This document shows positions 40,201 to 48,967 of a stretch of DNA of 64,000 nt, piece after piece (the first letter of the stretch is position 1; each line of letters starts with the position of its first letter). Origin of the DNA: Fusobacterium gastrosuis (GTDB lineage Bacteria; Fusobacteriota; Fusobacteriia; Fusobacteriales; Fusobacteriaceae); NCBI RefSeq assembly GCF_900095285.1, contig NZ_LT607734.1:186001-250000 (forward strand). Direction: 5' to 3'. The position numbers and the translations under genes were made by a program. The notes beneath the pieces were generated by a model, which did not search any database, was not told where the DNA came from, and worked only from the letters and a program-made list of their open reading frames with translations.

Positions 40201-43200
40201 ACTTGATCTCCTGCATTTATTAGCTCTTTACGTTTTCCATTTTCATGAAGTTGCCATCCGGCATAGTTAATCATGTCTTTAACATTTCCAGCTGTCGCAT
40301 ATCCTGAAGCACTATTATCAGCTTTTAATGCAATTTTCCCCGACAATGTAGCTTCTCCAGTAGCATTAGGGTCTCCATTCTTAATTAATTCAGATTCTAA
40401 CTCTGATAATATATCACTTTCAGCTTTTATAGTTATTACTCTTTTACCTGTTGCTGCTTCAGTTTCCCCACTTACATTTAGACCTACTCCTCTAAATTCA
40501 ACTTCATTAGCATTTTTTACAACATCTGCATATTCATTACTTTGGGCTTTTACTATCCATCCCATATTTTGTAAATCTCCCACTGTTGCTACTGCATTTG
40601 GATTTACTGTAGGTTCTGTTAAATTTACTAATTTAGTTCCTGTTTTTGGAGTTCCATCTGCTTTATTTCCATCTGTATCTATATCTTTTGTTAAAGTATT
40701 TAATGAAGATTCAACATTTCCTAACTTAGTTGGTGTTGTGCTTGTTCCATCTGGATTTACTGTACTTATTTGTACATTTGTCACTTCTGGTTTTGTTGTA
40801 TCAGCTTTTCCTGTTGTTGGATCTACTGGATAGTATTTTCCATCTTCTCCTTTTACCACTGGATTTCCATCTGCATCTGTATATTGCATTACTGTATTTA
40901 TTTTTATTGTTGATGTTAAATTATCATCGTCCGTTGTTACTTCTACTGTTGTTCCAGTTCCATTTATGAAGTTTACTGTATCATATGGTTTTACAAAGTC
41001 TACTGCTGTTCCATTACCTTGTAAATTCCATCCTGCGTTTAATACATCTCCTAAAGTTGCTGCATTAGTTGTAGTTAAATCAGCTGGCTTAGTTCCATCT
41101 TTTGTATTATCAGACAATTTTGTTTCTAAATTAGAAATTGTTCCACCATTATTTCCTGAAGTAATTGTTACAGGTTTATCTGTATCTCCAGTTTTATCTC
41201 CTACTGTGATTGTAGTTGGTGTTATTGTTGTTGTATTTCCATCTTCATCTGTTACTTTAATTTCATCAAATTCAGGTTTTTCTGCAAATTGAATTTGTAC
41301 TCCCTTATCATCAACTATAGTTTGAATATTTTTTGCACTGTAAGGACTATCAACCGCTGTGTCTTCATTACGAGATAATGATTTGCTATCTTTTGCTCCT
41401 TCAATACTAAATGTATTTCCAAGTTGAACTTGTTTTCCATCTTTTGCTGCATATTGTTTATCTAAATTTTTAGCATCATTATCTTGATTAGTATTAGCCG
41501 TTATAGTAAATGGTGTCGCTGCTTGCTTTGCAACATAATACAGTTGTGAACCGTTTATTGCATCTGTTGAAGTAGAAGAAATTTCCCCAGCTGCAACATT
41601 CATTATTCTTCTTTCAAGCCCTGCTGAACCTACTGTAACTGCTCCTGCAGCTGTTGCTCCAGCAAATCCACCATAAGTAATTTCATTTACAGTTGCTTTG
41701 TCTACTTTTCCAGTATCTCCAGCTGTTGTTGTTGTTCCTACTGCTCCTTCTTTGTCTAAGTTTTTAATTCCAATAGTTGCACCTTCAGCTATTGTACTAT
41801 CATCTCCTAAGTATACCGAATTTTCTACTGTAGCAAATACTGATTTATCTGCTTTCACTCCAATTCCACTACCTAAAACATAAGTATTTGAAGTATTTAT
41901 ATAGTTATTATTTCCTATTGCTTTTGAATTTTCAACAGTTGCTGTGTCAGTCAACCCACTAGCAGTTTGTAATTTCCCATTTGTATCATAAGTTGCAGTT
42001 GCACCTATTTGGTTGTTATTTCCTAATACAGATACATTTGTTGATGTAGATCCCACTGCATTGTCATTTCCAAATGTATATGAACCTGCCCCTGATACTA
42101 TTGATGGATCACCAAATGCTCCTGAATTATCTCCACTTACAATATTTCCTGTTCCTACTGCTATTGATGATGTTCCTGTTGCTTTTGATAAATATCCTAT
42201 TGCTATTGCATTTTCTGCTGTTGCTTCTGTTTTATCTAATATATTAATTTCCTTAAACGCTTCATCTAAAGTTTTATTTGAACTTCCTATTGCTATTGCA
42301 TTAGTTCCACTAGAATTTACATTTTCCCCAATTGCTATTGCACTTGTAGCTGTAGCATTTGCTCTTCTTCCTACTGCTGTTGCATATAAACCACTAGAAT
42401 TTGCAAAATGTCCTACTGCCAATGCTGAACGAGCACTAGAAATAGCTCCCGTACCAAACACTTGAGAGCCAATTGCTGATCCTGTAGCTCTGTTTCCAAC
42501 TACTGTTGAACTTCCTCCACTTGCATTTGCTAAACGACCTAAAGCTGTTGTATGATTTGCTCCTGCATTTGCATTTACTCCTAAAGCAACAGCTTCACTT
42601 CCTACTGCTGTTGCAGATGAACCTACTGCAACAGAATGATCAGCTAAAACATTTGCTGAATATCCTACTGCTGTCCCATTTGCTGCTGCAACTTTTGATT
42701 TTGCTCCAATTGATGTAGACTGACTATGATTAAATTTTTCTCCTGCTATTGCTTCAAATCCTAAGGCTGTATTGTATTGCCCCATTGATTTACTATCTGC
42801 CCCTATTGCAATGGCTTTTAATGGAATTGCAAAAACATTAGTTGATGTTTCTGTTAAGGCAACTTTTGCATTTCTACCAATAGCTATTGTATCTTCTGAC
42901 TCTGCCTTTGCTTGTTTTCCTATTGCTATTGCATTATTTCCACTTGGTGGATTTGATATCCCTGCTCTATAAAATCCTGCTGAAGCTTCATTTCCTATTG
43001 CTACCGTACCTTCGCTTATTGCTTTAGCACTTACACCAGCTGTAAGAGAATAATCTCCTGTTGCTCCTGCCTTATCAGTTATTTTTCCTTTATTTGTTGT
43101 TGAATCTCCAGCTCCTTGCGTTTTTGTTTTATCATTAGTGTGGAAATATATACTTTCAGTTTCTTCCCCTAATTCTACTGCAACTGCATATAATTGTGAT

Positions 43201-45212
43201 CCATTTATTGCATCTGTTGAAGTTTCTGCTATCGCTCCTGCTGCCACATTTTTTAATTGTCTTTCTTCACCTACTTTACCAATAGATACATACTTTCCTG
43301 CATCTTTAGGTTGTCCTGCAAATCCAGAAAAAGTTATTTTTGTTCCTTTATTTGTTGTAATTTTTACATCTTTTACTGTTGTAACTCCATGTGAAGCACC
43401 ACTTATTAATGTTCCATCAGCATTAGTAAGAACTTGAGTAGATGCATCTCCTAATACAACTGAACCTGTTGTTGATAAAGCTTTTATATCTGATCCCAAT
43501 GCCACTGATCTTTGACCTGTAACATTTGTGTCTGTACCGAAAGCTATTGCATTTGCTGCTAATGCATTTGATCTAGTTCCTATTGCTACTGCATCACTTT
43601 GTGTTGCGTATGCTTGATAACCATATGCTAATGCATTTCCTGCTGTTGCTCTTGCATCCGCTCCCACTGCCAGTGAGTTTACTCCTGTAGCTTGAGCTTT
43701 ATATCCGACAGCTGTCGCCTCTACCGCTAAAGCTTTTGAACCAGTTCCAACTGCCGTAGTATGATTCCCTTTAGCAAATGATCCTGCTGCTATTGCAACT
43801 CCACCTTGTGTAGGAGTTACTCCATCTCCTACTTTTGCTCCTGCTCCTATTGCTGTTCCTAATTCTGAATTTTTATTAACAGCTGCAGACAGCCCTATTG
43901 CTGTTCCTAAAGATGTATCTGAATAAGCTTTTTGTCCTATGGCTACTGAACCATCTTGAGCACGAGTTGTTGGATAAACTTCTGCTACATTTTTTGCTAA
44001 AGTACCATCTGCATTTTTTGTAAGAAGAGCAGCATCTATTGGTTTCACATCTTTATTTTTTAATGTTAGAGTATTTGGATCTACATCTGCTGTATCATAA
44101 TATTTTGTTACTTTAGCACCATTTTCTATTTCTACAAAAGCATACGCTTGTTTTATAGTTCCATCAGCAGCAGTGTAGTTATAACTTTTAAAAGAGTTTT
44201 GAGCTAAAACATTCCCAACAATGTTTTCATAGTTAGTATTTGCTGTTGCACTTACTCCTCCTCTATCATTTCCTCCTATGGCTACTGAAGCATGCCCCGC
44301 TACGGTTTGAGGTCCTATAGCTATAGATTGATCTCCTATTGCTCTAGAATCATAACCTATTGCTGTTGCATCATTAACCCGTTGTGTGCTTCCTTTTGCT
44401 ATTCCTGCTAAAGTAAAAATATTATTTTCAGTTATTCCACCTGTATCTGTTCTATATTCTACATGATCATAATTAGCTGTATTCTGAGCATTCCCTGTAG
44501 CATCTCTGTACAATAATCCTGCTAATGCATTTCCTCCTATGGCTGTTGTACCAGATGAATCTAATGTCCCTCCATCTACTATTGCTCCTGCTCCTATTGC
44601 TGTAACTTTATTTCCAGCTGTTCTTGTTCTTGCAAATGCATTTGATCCTATTGCTACTGATTCATTTGACATTGCTGATGCTTGAAATCCTGTTGCCACA
44701 GAATTATTTGCAATCGCTTTTGCTTTTGATCCTATCGCTAATGCATATAGTCCATATTTATCTTCAGATTCCCCAGATATTCCAGTTACTGCTTCTGTAC
44801 CTATTGCAAAAGAGTCTGCACCATAAGAAGTAGCTTTATATCCCAACGCTCCGGAATATCTACCGACTGCATTAGCCTCACTTCCTATAGCTGTTGAAGA
44901 TCTTCCTATATTTGACTTTGCATTATACCCAATCGCTGTTGATCCTTGTCCTCCTTCTAAAGCTTCTGCTCCTAAACCAATTTCAACATTTTTCTTAGTA
45001 GCATTTCCTGTTTCAACATATACTGGCTGTCCATTAGATGTTACAGCTGTCCCATCTGTTATTACCGCTGTTACCGCCATTGTTTTTGTAGAAAAAGTCA
45101 AACCTACTATTCCTAACATTAAATATGCTATGATAGTTTTTTGTTCAACCTTCACTCTGTTTTTTAAAACCTTTTTTAACCATTTTTCAGTTTCTTTGAA
45201 ACTTTTATTCAC
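37251..45212 (-). CDS. Giant trimeric autotransporter adhesin (YadA family)
   Basis: Type Vc secreted adhesin, 2,653 residues from the GTG start. An extended signal region (about residues 1-46, basic [16 protein letters not shown] then hydrophobic to AMA) leads to two blocks of YadA-like head repeats (A-I-G-x-x-A), each ending in a neck [10 protein letters not shown]...AINGSQLY-type motif (about 43.2 and 41.6 kb). A stalk of nine Trp-ring-type modules follows ([14 protein letters not shown] and variants). A final neck precedes the 75-residue YadA anchor ending AYRFNWK. GTG is chosen since AAGGGGG precedes it; a TTG at 45272 is in frame but has no ribosome site. Confidence 0.9.
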   Translation of the reverse strand: MNKSFKETEKWLKKVLKNRVKVEQKTIIAYLMLGIVGLTFSTKTMAVTAVITDGTAVTSNGQPVYVETGNATKKNVEIGLGAEALEGGQGSTAIGYNAKSNIGRSSTAIGSEANAVGRYSGALGYKATSYGADSFAIGTEAVTGISGESEDKYGLYALAIGSKAKAIANNSVATGFQASAMSNESVAIGSNAFARTRTAGNKVTAIGAGAIVDGGTLDSSGTTAIGGNALAGLLYRDATGNAQNTANYDHVEYRTDTGGITENNIFTLAGIAKGSTQRVNDATAIGYDSRAIGDQSIAIGPQTVAGHASVAIGGNDRGGVSATANTNYENIVGNVLAQNSFKSYNYTAADGTIKQAYAFVEIENGAKVTKYYDTADVDPNTLTLKNKDVKPIDAALLTKNADGTLAKNVAEVYPTTRAQDGSVAIGQKAYSDTSLGTAIGLSAAVNKNSELGTAIGAGAKVGDGVTPTQGGVAIAAGSFAKGNHTTAVGTGSKALAVEATAVGYKAQATGVNSLAVGADARATAGNALAYGYQAYATQSDAVAIGTRSNALAANAIAFGTDTNVTGQRSVALGSDIKALSTTGSVVLGDASTQVLTNADGTLISGASHGVTTVKDVKITTNKGTKITFSGFAGQPKDAGKYVSIGKVGEERQLKNVAAGAIAETSTDAINGSQLYAVAVELGEETESIYFHTNDKTKTQGAGDSTTNKGKITDKAGATGDYSLTAGVSAKAISEGTVAIGNEASAGFYRAGISNPPSGNNAIAIGKQAKAESEDTIAIGRNAKVALTETSTNVFAIPLKAIAIGADSKSMGQYNTALGFEAIAGEKFNHSQSTSIGAKSKVAAANGTAVGYSANVLADHSVAVGSSATAVGSEAVALGVNANAGANHTTALGRLANASGGSSTVVGNRATGSAIGSQVFGTGAISSARSALAVGHFANSSGLYATAVGRRANATATSAIAIGENVNSSGTNAIAIGSSNKTLDEAFKEINILDKTEATAENAIAIGYLSKATGTSSIAVGTGNIVSGDNSGAFGDPSIVSGAGSYTFGNDNAVGSTSTNVSVLGNNNQIGATATYDTNGKLQTASGLTDTATVENSKAIGNNNYINTSNTYVLGSGIGVKADKSVFATVENSVYLGDDSTIAEGATIGIKNLDKEGAVGTTTTAGDTGKVDKATVNEITYGGFAGATAAGAVTVGSAGLERRIMNVAAGEISSTSTDAINGSQLYYVAKQAATPFTITANTNQDNDAKNLDKQYAAKDGKQVQLGNTFSIEGAKDSKSLSRNEDTAVDSPYSAKNIQTIVDDKGVQIQFAEKPEFDEIKVTDEDGNTTTITPTTITVGDKTGDTDKPVTITSGNNGGTISNLETKLSDNTKDGTKPADLTTTNAATLGDVLNAGWNLQGNGTAVDFVKPYDTVNFINGTGTTVEVTTDDDNLTSTIKINTVMQYTDADGNPVVKGEDGKYYPVDPTTGKADTTKPEVTNVQISTVNPDGTSTTPTKLGNVESSLNTLTKDIDTDGNKADGTPKTGTKLVNLTEPTVNPNAVATVGDLQNMGWIVKAQSNEYADVVKNANEVEFRGVGLNVSGETEAATGKRVITIKAESDILSELESELIKNGDPNATGEATLSGKIALKADNSASGYATAGNVKDMINYAGWQLHENGKRKELINAGDQVNFVNGTGTIVSVTSISDSNDNNKTIGSNVTFNVDKGTITTETKDGTPTGKVVEASGTTPDKVATVQNVVNAINNSGFTLKTSATTDGEKDSTSTDDEVINPGDTVEMVAGKNLTVKQEADGKITYATKDDVEFNTVKIGDTSNNQPVVNLTTTTATPATNNPDGKAPTTALNITSIDGNPTQITGVGSVLDTTTVATNPNGTAAEDKLVNLGTKDNPLPDSTLNSAATVRDLANMGWVVKASGDGYTDTVKNANVVDFVGENGITVTGETKADGTREIKVSLEKGEVVSTNSENPTYNGESVTKVGDKYYKTADLDPATGLPSETATPLTADEAKDVVNTTNKGAGFVSGNQVADAITQSGFTVGKNTDTTGVVFDNKDEKVNPNDNLRYADGKGTVVNLGTVKAIDENGVISTTTTVKVDVDTAKLETNADGTVKTPVTAEKAKELADAITKAEEALKADPTNSDLQKVLAAAEKAANDAGLNKIATAQDVANAINNSGWKATSGVEGTGEFASGNKTTSELINPGETVTLKAGDNLKIKQDGNKFTYSLNSNLKGLESVEVTDGTNTTTIKPGVIEGLTTTLEDNTTSGTKPADVKTTNAATLGDVLNAGWNLQENGQAKDFVKPYDTVNFVDGKGTVANVTTDGNVSNITFNIDTAKLENNTDGTVKDILSAADAKKLTDAVTDAKDNLKAAEKELANATTAAEKAEAAQKVAQAATKLSTAEKVANDAGLNKIATAQDVANAINNSGWNATSGTGVNGGEVTGTTKELVNPGETVTFDAGKNMKLVQEGNKFTYATKDDVEFTSVKADKVDAGTITSVDKAGNKTVINGGGVTITPEGVDSEKNPEKVVSITNKGVSAGGNKITNVAPGTEPNDAVNVSQLKGVEQNINNRMGDLDSKVNRGLAGAAALSGIEFMDIGINQATIAAAVGGYKGTHAVAVGMEAAPTENTRVNAKISLTPGSRVDSLYSVGAAYRFNWK

Positions 45213-45233
45213 ACTTTCCCCCTTGTTTTTATA

Positions 45234-45242
45234 CCCCCCCCC
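45234..45242. repeat. G9 homopolymer in the adhesin leader
   Basis: On the minus strand an uninterrupted run of nine G lies 22-30 bases before the likely GTG start and includes the G of an ATG at 45244. From that ATG the present frame ends after 11 codons at a TGA overlapping the GTG. One extra G would join it to the adhesin frame. Confidence 0.85.
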
Positions 45243-45345
45243 ATTTTTATTTTTCACTTTATTAAAAAACAAGTAAGAGTATTCATTTTTAATATTAATT
45301 TTAAATTTAGCTTTATTACAATTTAGTATTATATTTTATCACTTA

Positions 45346-45374
45346 AGTATACTTTTTTTATACTTATATGTCAA
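45346..45374 (-). promoter_or_regulatory. Promoter of the giant adhesin
   Basis: TTGACA (45369-45374), 17-base spacer and TATACT (45346-45351) on the minus strand. It implies a leader of about 125 bases that contains the G9 tract. Confidence 0.8.
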
Positions 45375-45383
45375 GTTATTTTT

Positions 45384-45409
45384 AATTAAATAACTATAGT
45401 TATTTAATT
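45384..45409. promoter_or_regulatory. 26-bp perfect palindrome upstream of the adhesin promoter
   Basis: AATTAAATAACTA / TAGTTATTTAATT, centred between 45396 and 45397. It starts ten bases upstream of the -35 element and could be an operator. Its AT-rich nature makes chance more likely than usual. Confidence 0.5.
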
Positions 45410-45654
45410 TTAATACCAATACTTTTTATATATATTTTATAAAGATTACAAATATATTTTTCCTAAAAATAAACACTAATATTTTATAACAAACAGTTAA
45501 ATTAAATTTTTTTATTTTTTTTTATAAAAAAATTTTTTTTAAACATTTAAAAAATATTTGATTTATATAATAAATATTACTATTCAAATTTTAAATAGTT
45601 TATAAGCTTATAAATATTTTTTATAAATTATAAATTTTAATATTTTTCTAATAT
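45410..45654. other. AT-rich intergenic region, no gene seen
   Basis: Poly-A/T stretches between the adhesin promoter region and the terminator of the phage-like genes. No reading frame or motif was seen. Confidence 0.6.
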
Positions 45655-45686
45655 TAAAAACCACCACTTAAAGTGGTGGTTTTTTA
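45655..45686 (-). terminator. Terminator of the phage-like cluster
   Basis: AAAAACCACCACTT and AAGTGGTGGTTTTTT form a near-perfect hairpin right after the DUF1353 gene. Confidence 0.9.
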
Positions 45687-45694
45687 CTTTTTTA

Positions 45695-46054
45695 TTAATT
45701 TTTAAAATATTTATTTCCAAATATCCTCACAGTAACATACATAAGATAGGCTTGAAAAAAATTAACACCATTTTCATGCATTATTTCCAAGAATATTCTA
45801 TCCGCTTCTAACCTTGTAAATTTATAATAACATTTTTCTGAGTACAACCAATCATGAATTACACTGGCAGCAGTATGTTTCCCATAAGGTAAAATTAAAC
45901 TATGAAATATTTTAGGTATGCTTGCAAAATCTGTGATAAAACCTGCAGGAACCAATATCAAATATGATTTTGTTCTATAAATATATTCAAAAATTAATTG
46001 AAATCTCATATCTCCTAAACTTCTCAATGATAAATAATTTAATTCCATTTTCAC
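45695..46054 (-). CDS. DUF1353 phage-associated protein
   Basis: 119 residues with the DUF1353 pattern: VPAGFITDFASIPKIF, then SVIHDWLYS and an R-x-x-A-D-R-I-F helix. DUF1353 proteins are common in phage lysis or tail regions; no activity is assigned. The ATG overlaps the endolysin stop by four bases. It is the last gene of a three-gene phage-like set. Confidence 0.8.
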   Translation of the reverse strand: MKMELNYLSLRSLGDMRFQLIFEYIYRTKSYLILVPAGFITDFASIPKIFHSLILPYGKHTAASVIHDWLYSEKCYYKFTRLEADRIFLEIMHENGVNFFQAYLMYVTVRIFGNKYFKN

Positions 46055-46425
46055 TCCTTCAGTTCAAAATGTACTCCATCTATAAAATCTTTCCAGTCAC
46101 CGCCCCAATTTATTTCCAAATTCAATTTTTGAGCTATAGTTTTTATATGTTCAGCAACTTTTTTATAAAAACTGTAATCCCAAACTATTTTTTTATCTTT
46201 TATAATTGCAATGTCTACTGCTTTTCCATGGAGATGTTTACTGTTTAGAGTTTTAGTCTTTCCATTTTTTAAAAGTTTTTCTTGTCTTTCTTTCGTTCTC
46301 AAACCTTCAGTAACTATAAAATCATAGGGAGATTTTTTTATTGCTTCACAGAATAAAATTTTTAATCTTTTATCAATATTTTCCAAGTTTTTCAAACTTC
46401 TCTTTGAATATTTGAATATTTTCAC
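46051..46425 (-). CDS. M15-type phage endolysin peptidase
   Basis: Zinc peptidase that cleaves cell-wall peptides (D-Ala-D-Ala or L-Ala-D-Glu class). The motif S-x-H-x-x-G-x-A-x-D is at residues 62-71 (His64, Asp71 as ligands), and the third ligand His119 lies in DGVHFEL. The 124 residues correspond to a bare catalytic domain with no signal or binding domain, as in phage lysins that need a holin. It sits between the 96-residue protein and DUF1353. Confidence 0.88.
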   Translation of the reverse strand: MKIFKYSKRSLKNLENIDKRLKILFCEAIKKSPYDFIVTEGLRTKERQEKLLKNGKTKTLNSKHLHGKAVDIAIIKDKKIVWDYSFYKKVAEHIKTIAQKLNLEINWGGDWKDFIDGVHFELKE

Positions 46426-46483
46426 CTCTCATATTTTTTATAGAACTGCTGCAATTTTATATCACAGCAGTCCCACTTAAGTT

Positions 46484-46774
46484 TTATCTAGTTGTATACT
46501 CTGTTATGGCTTCTACTAATACCTTTTTAAACTCTATATTTTCAAGTGTATTATCTGATTTTGCTATTTGCTTTTGTATAAGTTCTATCCATGAATCATA
46601 ATTTTCATAAACTTCATTTTCAAAAGGTATTCCTGATGCTTTTTCTGCTAATAATGCTTTTAAAAGATATTTATCATTTTCTTTTTCCATTTTTATAGAT
46701 TTTTCTCTTGCTATTGCCTTAGTTAATTTTTCTCCATACGCAGTCATTATTACTTTTTTATCTTGTCTTTCCAT
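46484..46774 (-). CDS. Hypothetical protein, phage-like cluster
   Basis: 96 residues, mostly helical and charged, with no recognised family. The pattern MTAYGEKLTKAIAREKSIKMEKENDKYLLKAL suggests a soluble tail or structural accessory protein, but this is only its composition. GGAGG lies upstream of the ATG. It is the first recognisable gene of the endolysin-DUF1353 set on the same strand. Confidence 0.5.
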   Translation of the reverse strand: MERQDKKVIMTAYGEKLTKAIAREKSIKMEKENDKYLLKALLAEKASGIPFENEVYENYDSWIELIQKQIAKSDNTLENIEFKKVLVEAITEYTTR

Positions 46775-46865
46775 AATTTTTCCTCCATTTTAATTTATTT
46801 ATTTTAGTTTCAACAAAGAGCTCTTTTGTTGATTCTATAATAAAACTTTTTTTCACCATTTTCAT
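46758..46865 (-). CDS. Possible 35-residue ORF overlapping the 96-residue gene
   Basis: The frame runs open from about 46950 to the stop at 46758-46760, with an ATG-AAA-ATG at 46865. The codons spell a helical, phasin-like stretch (MVKKSFIIESTKELFV). It has only AGAGAA upstream and no strong ribosome site. It may be the relic of a longer phage gene. Confidence 0.25.
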   Translation of the reverse strand: MKMVKKSFIIESTKELFVETKINKLKWRKNYGKTR

Positions 46866-46902
46866 GTTCTCTATGGAATTATAGGCTTCTATGGAAAAAT
46901 TA

Positions 46903-46935
46903 AAAAAACTGTTGAGAATTTCAACAGCTTTTCTA
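46903..46935 (-). terminator. Terminator of the U32 peptidase gene
   Basis: On the minus strand AAAAGCTGTTGA and TCAACAGTTTTTTT form a hairpin with a T tail four bases after the stop codon. Confidence 0.88.
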
Positions 46936-46938
46936 TTT

Positions 46939-48156
46939 TTATAATACTATTCTAAACATATCCAATTCATCTAATTTTACATCCGTCTTTATTCTAACAA
47001 ATGAATTTGGGTTTGCTGATTCTACACTTTCTTCTGGTCCACGCCCAACTCTTATCATCTCTGGAATAATAAATTCTCTAACTTCTATTCCTGGACTTAC
47101 AATTTGTACTGCCTGTCCAACATATAATTTATTTCTAATAGCTAGAATATATTCATTATCACTCAATTTTTGTTCAACTTTCGCAACTAATTTATGTGTT
47201 TGACTATATGAATTTCTATTATTATAATTTAAAGATTCAACTCCAGCTTTACCATGATAGAAACCTTCTGTATACGACCTATTTGAAATAGATTCAAGTT
47301 CCTCTCTCCATTTAGGATTATACTCATACTTTCCACTATAATAAGAATTTAAGGCATCTTTATATACTTTAACAGCATTTGATACATAATAGATTCCTTT
47401 CATTCTTCCTTCAATTTTTAATGAATCCACTCCTATATCCAAAATTTTATCAAGCATTTCTATAGTACATAAATCTTTTGAATTAAATATGTATGTTCCA
47501 TGTTCATCTTCAAATATTGGCATAGATTCTCCAGGTCTTGTTTCTTCAACAAGCGAATATTTCCATCTACATGCTTGAGCACAATCTCCTCTATTTGCAT
47601 CTCTTCCTGTCATATAATTACTTAACAGACATCTTCCTGAAATTGCCATACACATTGCTCCATGTATAAAAACTTCAAGTTCAACATCAGGCACTTTTTG
47701 TCTTATTTCAGCAATATTTTCAAGAGAAATTTCTCTTGCCAACACAACCCTTTTTGCTCCCATATCTTTCCACATTTTAACTGATCTCCAGTTTGTATTA
47801 CTTGCCTGTGTACTTATGCTTATATTTAAGTTAGTATTTTCTTTTACAACTTGGAACACCCCTAAGTCTGCAACTATTACTCCATCTACTCCAATTTTTT
47901 CTAAAAATTTTACATAGTCCGGTAATTCTTCTAATTCATCATTGTGTGGAATTATATTAAGCGTTACATAAACTCTTCTCCCTCTTTCGTGAGCATAATT
48001 TACAGCCTCAATCAATTCCTCGTCTGAGAAGTTATTACTTCCAGCCCTTAAATTAAACATCTTTCCACCTAAAAATACAGCATCTGCTCCATAGTGTACT
48101 GCCATTTTAAATTTTTCCATATTACCAGCAGGTGCTAGTAGTTCTACTTTTTTCAA
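46939..48156 (-). CDS. trhP: U32 peptidase family protein (TrhP-like)
   Basis: 405 residues from a TTG start. U32 proteins of this type (YegQ/TrhP) are needed to hydroxylate uridine 34 in tRNA. The core is VELLAPAGNMEKFKMAV, a TIM-like barrel and the cysteine cluster in SGRCLLSNYM plus GDCAQACRWKY, which fits the TrhP pattern. An ATG frame reaching 48234 is built from the upstream repeat element and is rejected. The TTG at 48156 has AAGGGATG upstream. True proteolytic activity of this family is doubtful. Confidence 0.85.
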   Translation of the reverse strand: MKKVELLAPAGNMEKFKMAVHYGADAVFLGGKMFNLRAGSNNFSDEELIEAVNYAHERGRRVYVTLNIIPHNDELEELPDYVKFLEKIGVDGVIVADLGVFQVVKENTNLNISISTQASNTNWRSVKMWKDMGAKRVVLAREISLENIAEIRQKVPDVELEVFIHGAMCMAISGRCLLSNYMTGRDANRGDCAQACRWKYSLVEETRPGESMPIFEDEHGTYIFNSKDLCTIEMLDKILDIGVDSLKIEGRMKGIYYVSNAVKVYKDALNSYYSGKYEYNPKWREELESISNRSYTEGFYHGKAGVESLNYNNRNSYSQTHKLVAKVEQKLSDNEYILAIRNKLYVGQAVQIVSPGIEVREFIIPEMIRVGRGPEESVESANPNSFVRIKTDVKLDELDMFRIVL

Positions 48157-48198
48157 AATATCATCCCTTCTATATATTAATTTATTTCTTGCAAGAAT

Positions 48199-48231
48199 CC
48201 TTGCTGGGGCACTTGGGCTCCACCCAAGACA
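48199..48231. repeat. Small inverted-repeat element (family B), copy 2
   Basis: CCTTGCTGGGGCACTTGGGC with a CTCCA-type loop and CCCAAGAC. It lies just upstream of the U32 gene start. Confidence 0.6.
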
Positions 48232-48331
48232 CAAAGCAAAAATTTTATCAGTTTTATAAATCTCTCAATTTCTCCTGCGATTATTTACTTAAATATCCTC
48301 ACTACTTAAAAATGACCTCATTCATTCTTTA

Positions 48332-48556
48332 CTGCTCTTTGAAATTCTCCCTAAAAAATTTGTAATGAGCTTAGGGAAAGCACTTGTGTCTGAGCGTAGC
48401 GAGTTTAAGTGTTTCCCTTTGCGAATTAGAATTTTTTTGGATTAGAAAATTTTGGGGCAATAGATTTTTTGTTACTTTTTCATCGTTTGAAAAAACTAAA
48501 ATAGTTTCTTCCTTGCGGAGCACACAGGCTCTGCCTGTGAACCATAAATAAAAAAT
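48332..48556. repeat. 225-bp direct repeat, copy 1
   Basis: Runs from CTGCTCTTTGAAATTCTCC to the poly-A after the CACACAGGC hairpin. It has a long hairpin (AGGGAAAGCACTT / AAGTGTTTCCCT, at about 48374-48417) with GAGCGTAGCGAG in its middle, followed by family B hairpin CACAGGC-TCT-GCCTGTG. No protein frame spans it. Confidence 0.75.
48511..48543. repeat. Small inverted-repeat element (family B), copy 3
   Basis: CCTTGCGGAGCACACAGGC, loop TCT and GCCTGTGAACC. Part of the 225-bp repeat copy 1. Confidence 0.65.
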
Positions 48557-48572
48557 TTAACTATCTTTTAAT

Positions 48573-48607
48573 TCTTGCAGAGGCACTTGGGCTTTGCCCA
48601 AGACCCA
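48573..48607. repeat. Small inverted-repeat element (family B), copy 4
   Basis: CTTGCAGAGGCACTTGGGC, loop TTT and GCCCAAGACCC. It lies between the two 225-bp repeats. Confidence 0.65.
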
Positions 48608-48692
48608 TAAAAACATATTTTTTTTATCTCAATATGAGCTTTAAAAAAATACTATTTAAAAACTTTTTTATAAAATTTTCAATTTTTCTTTT

Positions 48693-48917
48693 CTGCCCTT
48701 TTAAAATTCTCCCTAAAAAATTCGTTATGAGCTTAGGGAAAGCACTTGTGTCTGAGCGTAGCGAGTTTAAGTGTTTCCCTTTGCGAATTAGAATTTTTTT
48801 GGATTAGAGAATTTTGGGGCAATAGATTTTTTATTACTTTTTCATCGTTTGGAAAAAGTAAGATAGAGTATTCCTTGCAGGGGCACACAGGCTCCGCCTG
48901 TGAACCGTAAAAAAAAA
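48693..48917. repeat. 225-bp direct repeat, copy 2
   Basis: Aligned to copy 1 at an offset of 361 bases, with most positions identical and the hairpin core unchanged. It ends with family B copy 5. The region 48157-48967 as a whole has no gene. Confidence 0.75.
48873..48906. repeat. Small inverted-repeat element (family B), copy 5
   Basis: CCTTGCAGGGGCACACAGGC, loop and GCCTGTGAACC, 62 bases before the dnaB stop codon. It may act in 3'-end formation of dnaB mRNA. Confidence 0.65.
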
Positions 48918-48967
48918 AGTATTCTCTTTTATTTCTTGCTAAATATCTGGAAAAAGCAAGTTAAATC

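Noticed and set aside
37705-44833. Many plus-strand frames inside the adhesin
   Set aside because: They are mirror frames of repeated low-complexity coding sequence, rich in Leu or Pro, without ribosome sites.
45212-45272. TTG start at 45272 for the giant adhesin
   Set aside because: No ribosome site precedes it, and it would put the G9 tract inside an unusual N-terminus. GTG at 45212 has AAGGGGG upstream and begins the extended signal region.
46440-46480. ACTGCTG/CAGCAGT inverted repeat as a terminator
   Set aside because: It can form a hairpin after the 96-residue gene but lacks a T run in the right place.
48156-48234. Longer U32 protein starting at 48234
   Set aside because: The extra residues are encoded by a repeat element and have no family match; TTG at 48156 begins the conserved VELLAPAGN.
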